DNA of 64,000 nucleotides, taken from positions 27,432,291-27,496,290 of the forward strand of contig NW_022145604.1 of assembly GCF_000002235.5 (NCBI RefSeq), in the 5' to 3' direction. A program made the position numbers and the translations under genes. The notes beneath the pieces are model-generated. The model did no database searches and was not told the DNA's origin. It saw nothing but the letters and a program-made list of their open reading frames with translations. Positions 26,424 to 36,269 of the stretch are shown here, piece by piece. How positions within the stretch are numbered: position 1 is the first letter of the stretch; every line of letters starts with the position of its first letter. Source of the stretch: Strongylocentrotus purpuratus. Its lineage: Eukaryota > Echinodermata > Echinoidea > Camarodonta > Strongylocentrotidae.

Positions 26424-26859
26424 AGGGATTCGGTAACATTGTTCAGATGAGCGAAAATGGTGCAAAGGAAGTGACTTTAATGCTAGCAGTTCAATTAAAG
26501 ATAATCTGAAAGTTTGAGTGAAAAGAGACCATACCATAAAAATTCGAAAAAAAATGATCAAATCGATTTCTTTAATTCTCCCAACTATATTATTACAAAT
26601 TAATTACATTTTAGGTGAATGAAAATCGTCACAAATCAATGAATTTGCTCTATAATAATATATCATTCCAGACATGTATGTGTTAAAAGATTTTTAAAGC
26701 CTGTCTTGTGTCATATTTTCATGGAAAAACGGTTGGGGAAATTCAAAAAATGGTTGGGAGAATTTACTGTTAGAGGGTTATACAGTAGAAGGAATATAAT
26801 AAGTAACATTTCGTACACAAATTAAGCAGTTTTTTCATCAACAATGTTACAGAGTCACT
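26424..26859 (+). mobile_element. TTAA-type MITE, family D, copy 1
   Basis: 436 bp with TTAA at 26420-26423 and 26860-26863. Left end AGGGATTCGGTAACATTGTT. Right end, inverted, AGTGACTCTGTAACATTGTT, giving a TIR of about 20 bp. Aligns with 34659-35172 along its length. It lacks about 80-90 bp present near the right side of that copy. No coding capacity. Confidence 0.88.
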
Positions 26860-26863
26860 TTAA

Positions 26864-28087
26864 ATCTACTTGTTCTGGATATGTTTTGTTGTTGTCGTTG
26901 TGTTCTTTCGTTTGTTTGAAATCTGGTTACGATGAAATAAATATTTGTTATGCTGGTTACTCTTTGTACACATGTCATTATTGTCTACCATAGAAGAAAA
27001 CGTTCCCTCCAAATTACTACTCTTCAAAAAAGTGTCCTCACATCCGAAAATATGACAAGGAATAGCTTAAAAGTTTGAACCAGGTCTGTGTGTAGTACCA
27101 TTAAAAACAAACATTCCTGGTGCATTTAGTTTTGGCGATTGAGGCGTTTTAATTTGTTCGCAAATTATTTCAATCGGTGAATAAAACTACGAAATGAGAC
27201 ACATAAGAAGTTTTATTTCTACCCATTTGCGCATCTTAAATTCTATCCATGCAATAATCAGCATAGCTACTTTAATGGATTTGATAGACAACCAAACATT
27301 GATTTAGCATTTTCTGCCAAGAGCAATTCCTTTTTCTAACCAGAATTTATCCATTATAGATCCGATTATTTATTGCAATGTGAGTGTACATTGGATAACA
27401 TAAAAATATTACTTTCCATATCAATTATAATCATTCTTTTCCATTAGGTTCGTAATAGTATACGTTTGGAAGCTCATCTGTTTTGTAAATTATATCTGTA
27501 ATAACATACACTTATAGATTTTAGGCAAGGTTTTCTCTCTGACGGCCTGAGGCCAATTCGACTTTGGTATTAGCTTATCTCTGAAACAAAGAAAATCTAA
27601 GTATTTTTTATGAAAAGAATAACGACCGTATACTGTTTAATTTTAACATTCACTTTGATCAGTCATCATAATAAAAAATGAAACATTAGACGGGGGCGTG
27701 AGAATCGGTGGTAAATGTTAAACAAATAAAAGTGGCCCTATCAGGTACTTTTATATACAGCAATTTAGTTTCTTCTTTGACATTTCCTTTCTTTTGTCGT
27801 GGAGGAAAATTTGCAAAGATTTAAACGAATAAAATGAAAACAAAGTTTTATCAGAACATCGAATTACACATTTTACATGTTTTAGAACTTTTCTTGTACT
27901 GTTATACTTTGGGAAGTATTGTCAATATTACAATAGTAATTCAGAGAAAATAATTTACGCAATTTGGAGATAACCGTCTTGACGTATGATGGCTGGGGTA
28001 CTTTTGGGAGAATTCGGACGATTTTAACTTAAATTTCAAAAACTTATCTGCACCACTTTCTTTCTTTCTGCCTCCCGCTCTCTCTTC

Positions 28088-28125
<38 letters not shown>

Positions 28126-29870
28126 CTCCCTCCCCCTCTCTCTCTCTATCTCTCTCTCCTTATCTTTCTATCTCTATGTATCTCCTGTTCGCTCTTCTTT
28201 TAACCACTGCCGTTTCATGAATCACATAGTTGGATTAGGAAATATTATGTTACTTAAATCTCTATGATCTTTAAATCTTCAAAAATAAAAACAAATATTG
28301 TGACAGAGTGTATTCTGTTTCAGATATAAATGGCTAAATGATCTTTATATAGGTCAATGTTTAACAGTGAACAACAGTGACTCGTTATTGGACCAAAATC
28401 GTTCCCGAATGCATTCGCGGTAGGAATGCCTGTATTTCTGTTACGCTCATGGAGTAAATACTGAACATGACTGTAAGCCACTGTCAGCAAACAAAGTTAT
28501 TACGATATCAGCTGGATATACAATTCATTCGTTTAAAATCCAGCAAAGTTTACATCTCAAACGAATACGGATCCAAAGTGACCCCCTTTTTGACGCCAAC
28601 ATAACGGAGAGACAAATCGTTTGATCTACTTTCCATGAAACGCCATGGGGATCCATAAACGCAAGACTGTAACCCTTGTAATCTCACGCAGCCCTGTTTG
28701 TATATCTTAAAAGAAAGAGGTTTCTCATTTCAGCAGGAATAGGTTTAACGTTATTTTAGTTTCACCAACATCGCACTCTTATCTCATAAATCGCCCCCAA
28801 TTGAATTTTTATCAACCCATTTCATCAGCGTCCATAAAGTAGGGAAGAATAAAATAGAGAGACATATCCGCTTCTTTTGCTAATGATTTTAAAATAGTGC
28901 AACGTCGAAATAAGTCAATATTCCATCTGATAAATTGACCTCATTTCGGGAAGAAAAGGGCACGGTGAATAGGCAGGAAATCGTTTGTCTCACTCGAGAA
29001 GCCTCGTTTAGGAGAAAGGCAACGTTTTGCAAAAGTGGGGCCCATAATCCAGATAACGAATTTACATAAATCAAACGAACAGCAGTCCAGTATCGTGTTT
29101 CTTCCTTCTTTTAGAAATTCGTAGCAACAAGGGATTGAAAGCACTTACGTTTAAGAATCATATTAACATATTCATGAGATGTATTTAATATCTTTATACT
29201 ACACACTTTACGTCACTCTACTCAAATTCTTCAGATTCACCCCACGTCAAAGCGAAAAATCTCATTTAATTTGCATGAACCAATTTTTTTTGCTTTAAAA
29301 CGAACATAAAATGACAGAAACCAGACGTACATCCAATCATAGAATAATATCAGACAAATCCATAACAATTAATATAAGATTAAAGAAATATAAAAGCTAG
29401 AGAAACATCTGCATCGGTGACCTTCAAATCAATTTCCTCACAAAAGGTTATGTTGCGTCAAACAGTTGCAACTGGGGGAAATAAAGTCGGAAACGGCCGC
29501 AAAGAAAATATTTATATTTCTATGATCCGCCCACGGCGAATAATTCAATGGCGAAACCGCGGTGAAGATTGTATAGACAGATTCAAAATCAATTTAAGCA
29601 TTTCAGTAGAATGTTGACTGATATTTTATTTCGTCTGTGCAATCAATACTGAACTGAACCAGTAGTTATAGAATACATCTGTAAAACCGCATTACTTTTG
29701 GTTTGTTTATAGCAATACTTTGCGCCATGCCTGTTGCGAATGCATTGACCCGTTGTTTGGTGACACAGGACAGCGTCAGTCACTGACGAGGTCTTTGACG
29801 CATCATAAAAGGTAAAACATCAAAAAGCTAATTTCACTTGAACAGTATATGATCAAAGCATCGTATAACA
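26864..29870. other. Gene-poor AT-rich DNA with CT tract
   Basis: CT/CTTT-rich tract at about 28055-28190. No element ends recognised and no ORF of interest. Confidence 0.4.
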
Positions 29871-29877
29871 GATTATA

Positions 29878-30237
29878 CACACACTCGCACCTTAAACGCA
29901 CTATTACGCACACACGCACTCCTACCCCACACGCACTCCAACCCACACACGCAGTCCCATCCACGCACGCACTCTCATCCACATACGCACTCCCACCCAC
30001 ACACGCACTCGCACCACACACGCACTCCCACCCACACACGCACTTCCACCCACACACGCACTCCCATCCACGCACGCACTCCCACCCACACACGCACTCC
30101 CACCCACACACGCACTCCCACCACACACGCACTCCCACCCACACACGCACTCCCACCCCACACGAACTCCAACCCACACACGCACTCCCATCCACGCACG
30201 CACTCCCACCAACACATGCACTCCCATCCACACACTC
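29878..30237. repeat. 18-bp CA-rich minisatellite
   Basis: About 20 tandem copies of an 18-bp unit close to CACACACGCACTCCCACC, with some shorter or substituted units (ACTCCATCCACG variants). Because the unit is a multiple of three, frames stay open on both strands: Thr/His/Pro/Ser repeats on plus, Gly/Cys/Val/Trp repeats on minus. None is likely to be a protein. Confidence 0.92.
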
Positions 30238-30239
30238 GT

Positions 30240-30650
30240 AAATATTTTAACTTTTTAAACCAGATCTTTGGGTATAAAACCTAAAGCTTGATAACATTAA
30301 ACCAACCTTCGGTATTTCTTACTGAGAAAAGATATTTCGAACTGAGAAATAGTTTGGAATAAACGCCATAACACATTGTTATTACGCAAGCAGTGGTATT
30401 CAAATCTTTAGCATCTTAAACACTATGAATATAGAGAATTCTAGTTAGCACACCCGATTGAAAATCCAGAGAGAGAATTCACTAATTTGGGGGCTTTTTA
30501 CTCGGAAAACACCTGGGAGAAATAGAAATCCAAACCGGATTGTGGAGGAAACATTTGAATCAAGGCTTAACAAGGCTGTGAGGACTTTATCGAGTATAAG
30601 AGAGGGAAGTTCGATACGGTAAACACACTTTCTGTTTCTACTCTCATTAC
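30240..30650. other. Spacer left of I1
   Basis: AT-rich, with no recognised element. Confidence 0.4.
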
Positions 30651-30656
30651 AGTTAA

Positions 30657-31015
30657 AGTTGAATTTGAATTCCGGTCATGTGATTTTATTGTAAAAGACC
30701 CCGGGTACATATTATTCCGGAGAGGTTTGTTATGTTGAACATTAATATAGTTGTTTATTTTTCCATCAATCAGAATGATTGCAAAATGACTCAATCTTGC
30801 TGAAAGTTTATTCAGTGAAAAGAACCGCACAAAAATATGAGTGTATGGGACAGACATGCATGTGTCGCCATATTTCAGTCCAAGGTCCAAGAATATCAAG
30901 GCTTTTGAAAAAAAATACTATTCGGACACCTGAATTTACTACCATGATATTTTGTCCACGAGAGAATTCATAGAATAAATCATTTGTTCAACTTTACCAC
31001 ATCTGAATGTTCTCT
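30657..31015 (+). mobile_element. TTAA-type MITE, family I, copy 1
   Basis: 359 bp between TTAA at 30653-30656 and 31016-31019. Left end AGTTGAATTTGAATTCCGG followed by TCATGTGAT aligns with I2 (48288). The right end, inverted, is AGAGAACATTCAGATGTGG. Internal homology to I2 is clear around 30770-30870. An antisense 110-codon frame (30899-30567) runs through it by chance. Confidence 0.7.
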
Positions 31016-31019
31016 TTAA

Positions 31020-31520
31020 CCCAAAGATCTAGGACGCTTCGGAACGATCATGAACATCAATTCCTTGATTGTTTTCACCTTTCCATATAAAACGCTCTGC
31101 CCTCTGGATCCTCACTATTTTGTTTTTAATCCTAAAAGGATCCCAAACCTCTTTAGTTTAAAGCCTCTTTGAGCCATCCTCTTTCTTCAAGTTCAAACGA
31201 TTTTTTTTTGGTATGGCCCAAATACCCGCTGTTTCGTGGGCATAAAGACTAGTTAAGGCTTGGATTAATAGCCGAAATCGGCGCCTACGGTTTTGGATTT
31301 AATTGTGCAATTTGTAGGCTTTTAGTAGAGCGCTCTGTACTCCATAACAGCCCGACAACGGGATCGATTCATTCGCTTGTTAAGTTGAGGGTAAGATACA
31401 AAACTAAAAAGGAACCTTATCGAGGTGGTAAGAGGGTGTTTGAAAGACAAAAATAGATGGATACCGAGCGAAGGACACGTTTGGAAGCAGAAAGTAGAAA
31501 AGCGGGAGGGAGCCGGGAGG
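31020..31520. other. Spacer left of the TGAGTCA complex
   Basis: AT-rich, no element ends recognised. Confidence 0.4.
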
Positions 31521-31525
31521 GATGA

Positions 31526-31757
31526 TTACACCCACAACAAAAAGTGAGTCATTTGACACATTTAAGCATAATTTTCGTGAGTCAGGTGTATATTGACTCA
31601 TTAGTAACAACCAATGAGTCTCTATTGACTCATTTATAATTCACCAGTGTGTCAATCATGAGCTGACGCATTTGCAAAATGCTTCGACTGACTCACATGG
31701 TCGTAAAAAATGAGTCAAGATCGACATAAGAGCATTTTAGAAGAAAAAAGTGAGTCA
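31526..31757 (+). mobile_element. TGAGTCA-array terminus, related to palindromic MITE at 32617
   Basis: Starts TTACACCCACAAC then AAAAAGTGAGTCA, the same terminus found at both ends of the palindrome 32617-32865. Within about 230 bp there are seven perfect TGAGTCA/TGACTCA heptamers, at 31545, 31578, 31594, 31626, 31689, 31711 and 31751, plus near-matches. No inverted end closes it before the CpG-rich segment at 31771. It is therefore either an orphan end, or the left end of a larger element whose right end is at 32865. TGAGTCA is the AP-1/bZIP consensus; whether it binds such factors here is inference. Confidence 0.65.
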
Positions 31758-31770
31758 ACTTGAAAGTGAG

Positions 31771-31930
31771 GCTGTATGCATGCGCGCGCATGCTTTCGTG
31801 ACGTCATCCAAAATGCGCATTCTCGAGCCATATTTGAATTCCCGATCGACGACGCGACGTCGCCATCTTATATCTTGGATTCAGAAGAGTTTTGACTGCA
31901 GCTTGTGAAAAATTGGTACGCATAATTATT
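31771..31930 (+). promoter_or_regulatory. CpG-rich promoter-like segment
   Basis: Against an AT-rich background this segment holds a 16-bp palindrome GCATGCGCGCGCATGC (31778-31793, NRF1-like), a perfect CRE octamer TGACGTCA (31799-31806), ATGCGCAT, a CpG cluster ACGACGCGACGTCG (31849-31862) and a YY1-like GCCATCTT (31862-31869). This combination is typical of TATA-less animal promoters. A possible donor-like GGTACG follows at about 31916. No ORF follows, so the transcript could be non-coding, belong to the surrounding element, or start a gene whose exons lie outside. Confidence 0.4.
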
Positions 31931-32062
31931 CATGTGGTTTTAAACGATGATTTTTATGACTGGATTCGTGGGCTGAATCTTCTGATTATTATACAAATGA
32001 TGCATGCGTTCATATTACGATATCCGCACTCGAGTTGATGAGGCTGTGTGTAACTTAACTAT

Positions 32063-32277
32063 CACTATGAACATGACTGACAATGAGAGCGGACAAAATA
32101 TACAGTTCCTCAGGTAGACAAAGGAACATCCCTTCACTGCTATTATTTAAAAATGTGTAGAACAGGTGTCACATGCATATTCACCTTTTTACATAATAGC
32201 TGTGAAGGGATGTTCCTTTGTCTACCTGAGGAACTGTATATTTTGTCTGCTCTCATTGTCAGTCATGTTCATAGTGT
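32063..32277. repeat. Hairpin with about 91-bp arms
   Basis: Left arm 32063-32153 (starts CACTATGAACATGACTGACA) and right arm 32186-32277 are near-perfect inverted repeats around a loop of about 32 bp. Only a few mismatches (for example AGAGCGG versus AGAGCAG). It lies inside the 31526-32865 interval. It may be a fold-back element or the product of inverted duplication. Confidence 0.9.
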
Positions 32278-32616
32278 ATAGATTCTACCGTATCGCACGA
32301 AGCCGTGTCGAATGAAAACATGCATGATCTTGCATCATTGTTTTATACAACGAAACTCCTAGATCCTTGTTATTTGATGTAAAACGAATTAGTTCAAGAT
32401 TGTTTCGTGAGTATGGGTGACAAATAAATCTCAAGTTAAGGCTTAATTTAGTGCGTACAAAGTAGATTTTTCAGATTCGGGTAGCGGGACCACCGATTAC
32501 ATCGCTAAAATGTGATATTTTAGGATATATTTTCCATTGCAAATGTGGACAGTGACTCTGGCATGGTATGGTATGTGTGTGATAGGCCTAGGGAGTAGGG
32601 GGGTCTATGTCATGAT

Positions 32617-32865
32617 GCACCCACAACAAAAAGTGAGTCACCCTTACTCAAATTGATGAGTCACTGGTTTGTCCGTACAGCGAAACACTTGAAGGATCAT
32701 GTGAGTCACTATGACTCGATACAAATGAGTCTTAGATAAGACTCATAAGACTCATTTGTATCGAGTCATAGTGACTCACATGATCCTTCAAGTGTTTCGC
32801 TGTACGGACAAACCAGTGACTCATCAATTTGAGTAAGGGTGACTCACTTTTTGTAGTGGGTGTAA
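32617..32865. mobile_element. Near-perfect palindromic MITE carrying TGAGTCA heptamers
   Basis: Arms of about 118 bp (32617-32735 and 32746-32865) match almost base for base around a short centre with GAGTCTTA/TAAGACTC. Terminus CACCCACWACAAAAAG followed by TGAGTCA at both ends; the right side retains GTGGGTGTAA. Six perfect TGAGTCA/TGACTCA heptamers are present. No coding capacity. The low arm divergence indicates recent formation or ongoing homogenisation. Confidence 0.92.
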
Positions 32866-32869
32866 GAGC

Positions 32870-33469
32870 GACGGAATAAAGATACAGAGCAAAGTATTTG
32901 GATCATTTACTTACCATATCATTATCATTATTCAAGAAAGAAGAAAAGTAAGGAAAACTAAACATTACGTAACAATGCCGCGAAGATGCATAAAAGAAAT
33001 AGGAACGAGCACAGCAATAGCTGATATTATTAAAGGGGTATAACTGGAACAGAGACGAATCAGATTAGTTTTTTGAAAGAGAGAATGATAAATGAAATGA
33101 ATAATGTAATGCAACGGAAATGTAGAAAATCATAATAGAGCAAGTAGATATAATTTGAGTTAGAAATAGAGATAGAGAGAGAGAGAGGGGGAGGGAGAGG
33201 GGAGAGAGAGAGAAAGAGAGAGAGTAACATAAAATAGGCAGGCGTTGATAGACAGTGACAGACAAAAAGAGACACAAAAACCATACATACCAAATGGTAT
33301 CTAGTATGTTAACATCTGGTCTAGATAACAGTCGAAAATAATAGGTTCCATTTTAATTTCACGAGTGTAATTGTTTAGTAAATGGAGAGCAGTTAAATTT
33401 TGGAATCAGGTTTTTTGTTTAAAGTGCCAAATATAGAGTTCCTATTTTTATACCTTTACAAATCTCTTC

Positions 33470-33503
<34 letters not shown>

Positions 33504-34580
33504 TTCTTTCTCATTAACAAAATGTTTCGCAAAACGATCGCATTCTCCCGAGATCCTGTAATGCAAATGATATAATATTCCTTTTTTAATGTGCAAAGAT
33601 AGAGTTACATAATTGGGACACACTTTAATCTTATTAAATTTGTTTCATTTTTTTTATTTTGGTTTTAGTTTTTCAATTGATTCCCTATTGGTGATCAAGA
33701 AATTTAGGAGATTCTGAATTTCCCCTCAAAATGAAAATACGATCGAAACGCAAACGTAGAGGTTCGAGTGCGCATTATAGCACCATGAGACTATAAAAGC
33801 GTGGAGTTTCATCGATCATGCAGGAAAAAAGAAGAAAAAGAAACTAGTCATTGCAATACGGTGGTCTTTCTGCCACCACAAAACAAAACGGGCTGCATTC
33901 TTTCTTGTTTTTCCTTGTTTCACGTTCCATAATGGACGTAATGTAATTTGTGTTTAGTAAGAAAGACAGTATGCATGGCTAGCGGCTGAATGAGTGTTGA
34001 TGCTTCCGATTTTCCATACGAACTTTCAAAAGGAAACTGATATCCTTAATCGGATCCGGGGGATGATATCGTGATCATGAACTTTTTATAGGCAGGTCCA
34101 TCATTTTTTTCTTTTTATTTTTAATGATATGACTTTATGTAATAACGGAAATATCTACCTGCCTAAAGCTTTTGACTTTCATGTGCTAATACCAATCACA
34201 TTTGCAACAGGGACGGAAAATCTCACCAAACAGTCATTTCGTTATTTCCCACGGGGCATTCGGAAAGTTGTTCATATACTTCAAAAAGTTGCTTACAGAG
34301 CAACTATCATGACTTTAATGTACGAACGGCTTCAATGAAACTAATGCTGAATGATTAGTGCTAAGTACTGTGCTGATTTTCTCATGATTTGTTAATGGTT
34401 GGAACTGATATTCGGGCCCTTTGCAGGGTCATTAGTCGACTCTTTGAAACAAAGTTTGATCATGATTGAATAGGTCAGCCCAGAGGCGTTCACTCCGGGA
34501 AAGCAAGGAATGTAATGTCGATAATTAATGTTAATTAAAGGTAAAGCACTTAAAGGATTAGTCTTCAGGGATGTACCGAA
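32870..34580. other. Intergenic DNA with GA and C/CT tracts
   Basis: GA tract at about 33172-33225; C-run followed by CT at about 33471-33503. A TTAAAGG at about 33033 has no partner. Nothing else recognised. Confidence 0.4.
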
Positions 34581-34587
34581 GAAAGCT

Positions 34588-34658
34588 GTTAGCTACATTA
34601 CAGGTATTAGGGGCTCATGTAGAAAATCAGACATGTGTAGCTACGTTATAGGTATCAA
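34588..34658. repeat. 47-bp tandem unit, target site of the D2-C-A2 chain
   Basis: The unit (TGTTAGCTACATTACAGGTA, then TTAGGGGCTCATGTAG and AAATCAGACA) is complete at about 34588-34635. A second unit starts at about 34636 and is interrupted after GGTATCAA. Its remainder (GGGACTCATGTAG, AAATCAGACA) reappears after the last TTAA at 36266-36292. The pre-insertion site can therefore be read as GGTATTAAGGGACTC. Confidence 0.75.
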
Positions 34659-35172
34659 AGGGACTTGATAACATTGTTCAGATGAGGGGAAATGGTGCTT
34701 TAAGCTAGTAACTTTAATGACAGATATACAAATCAAGGTAATCTAAAAGTTTGAGTGAAAAAAGATCATTATTAATGATACAAATTGTAACAAACTGATC
34801 TAATCGATTCCTGAATTCTCCCAACTATATATTTATAATTTGAGGTGAATATAAATTGTCACAAAGCAATTGATTGGCTCTATATACCATTCCAGACATT
34901 CAAGTGTTGACAGATTTTTAAAAGCCTGTTTTATGTCTTATTTTCATGGAAAAACGGTTGGGAAAATCAAAAAATCGGCTGGAAGAATTGACTGAGAGTG
35001 TTGCACAGCGACGCCTTCCAAAAAAACCATGGGTATCTTTGTGGTTTGAGAATTTTTTTAGGATTGTTGGCACGTCAGAGGGTTAGTACGGTAGAAGAAA
35101 TATAATTATTAATATTTCTTACACAAATCACGCAGTTTTTTCATCAACCTTCAACAATGTTACCGGGTCACT
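34659..35172 (+). mobile_element. TTAA-type MITE, family D, copy 2
   Basis: Aligns with D1 at 26424. The left end AGGGACTTGATAACATTGTT is preceded by TCAA (34655-34658), a one-base change from TTAA. The right end GTTACCGGGTCACT is followed by TTAA at 35173-35176, which is also the left flank of element C. An extra segment at about 34990-35075 is absent from D1. Confidence 0.88.
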
Positions 35173-35176
35173 TTAA

Positions 35177-35727
35177 AGGGATAGTTGAGTTCTGTTTTCA
35201 GATCGCAAATGACTTCAAAGTGCATGGTTGTTGCTCTTATTCTTATGATCTTATCTATGACATTTCTAGTGCCCTTTTAGAACCTACAATTGCTATGAAG
35301 GTCATTTTAGACATCCAAATATGTGAAATTTAGCCAATACGATCATACCAATTCAGCTCCACTTTAAAAAAAAAACTGTGACCGTTAATTAATTAATTAA
35401 TTAATAACTAACTATAATACATGGGCCGACTGGTTGTGCAAAATATAACCAAACCGAAAGAGCCAACAAAAAAAAAACAACATCAGCATTGGCTGAAATA
35501 CAACGTAAAAGGCGCTATTTTGTTTTTCCAACGGCTTCCAACGGCTGGTTCAAATATTTGTGGTGGTACACAAGTTTTAGAAATCGGTTTATTTATAGAT
35601 ATTTCAGCCGTCTCTGACCCGATTTTGATCAAACAAAGATGATTCTGTCATTTAAAATGTGTGTTCTTTCTATCTCACAAAAAATTATTTTGTGCAGCGC
35701 CCTCTGCAACAGAACTCAAATATCCCT
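35177..35727. mobile_element. TTAA-type MITE, family C
   Basis: 551 bp between TTAA at 35173-35176 and 35728-35731. Left end AGGGATAGTTGAGTTCTG; right end, inverted, AGGGATATTTGAGTTCTG. This is a TIR of about 18 bp with one mismatch. The sub-terminal TTGAGTTCTG is shared with family I (48288). It includes an (TTAA)n run at about 35386-35405. Both flanking TTAAs are shared with neighbouring elements. Confidence 0.88.
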
Positions 35728-35731
35728 TTAA

Positions 35732-36261
35732 AGGTACTATGTCCATTTTACAGCCAACCTCAAATGCTGTAGAACTTTGCAGGAATTATGAATATGTCAT
35801 GTATGTCCTATCTGTGAAATTTAAATGTTAGTAGCGTCCTCATATTCAAATTATGCAAGGAAACCCGTTTACTTGCTAGACTTCACTGTCAGACACTATT
35901 GAGTGACTGACTGGCTTTTTTCTTCTTTGGTAATAACATACATAAAATGAGCTGTAAAAGGTACATGAGCATTTGTCTACATCAAAAACCCACTTCTTGT
36001 GATGGCCAAGATTAAACTGATTGAATCTTTCCGCAGCATAAAACGTATGACCATTCGGTACAATTGTCTGAAAATCAAGACTATTACTTTTGGGCTCTAT
36101 AGCCCTAAAGTCGATTTGACAACTAATAGTCGTTATTTTCCCACTTGAAGACATTTTCAAGCCCCACCTCTTTTAGGGAAGTTCTAAATTAGTATTTTCT
36201 TTCAAATGCAGTTGGAATTTAACTTTTTAATTTTTTGGCCTGCAAATGGGACATAGTACCT
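35732..36261 (-). mobile_element. TTAA-type MITE, family A, copy 2
   Basis: Complete 530-bp copy in inverse orientation, between TTAA at 35728-35731 and 36262-36265. Ends AGGTACTATGTCC on both sides. The family frame is here on the minus strand (36160-35876, opened by TTG, 94 codons). Confidence 0.93.
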
Positions 36262-36269
36262 TTAAGGGA

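Noticed and set aside
29878-30237. CRISPR-like regular repeats
   Set aside because: Units are contiguous without unique spacers and the genome is eukaryotic.
29803-30241. Gly/Cys/Val/Trp-rich and Thr/His/Pro-rich ORFs
   Set aside because: Products of the 18-bp minisatellite.
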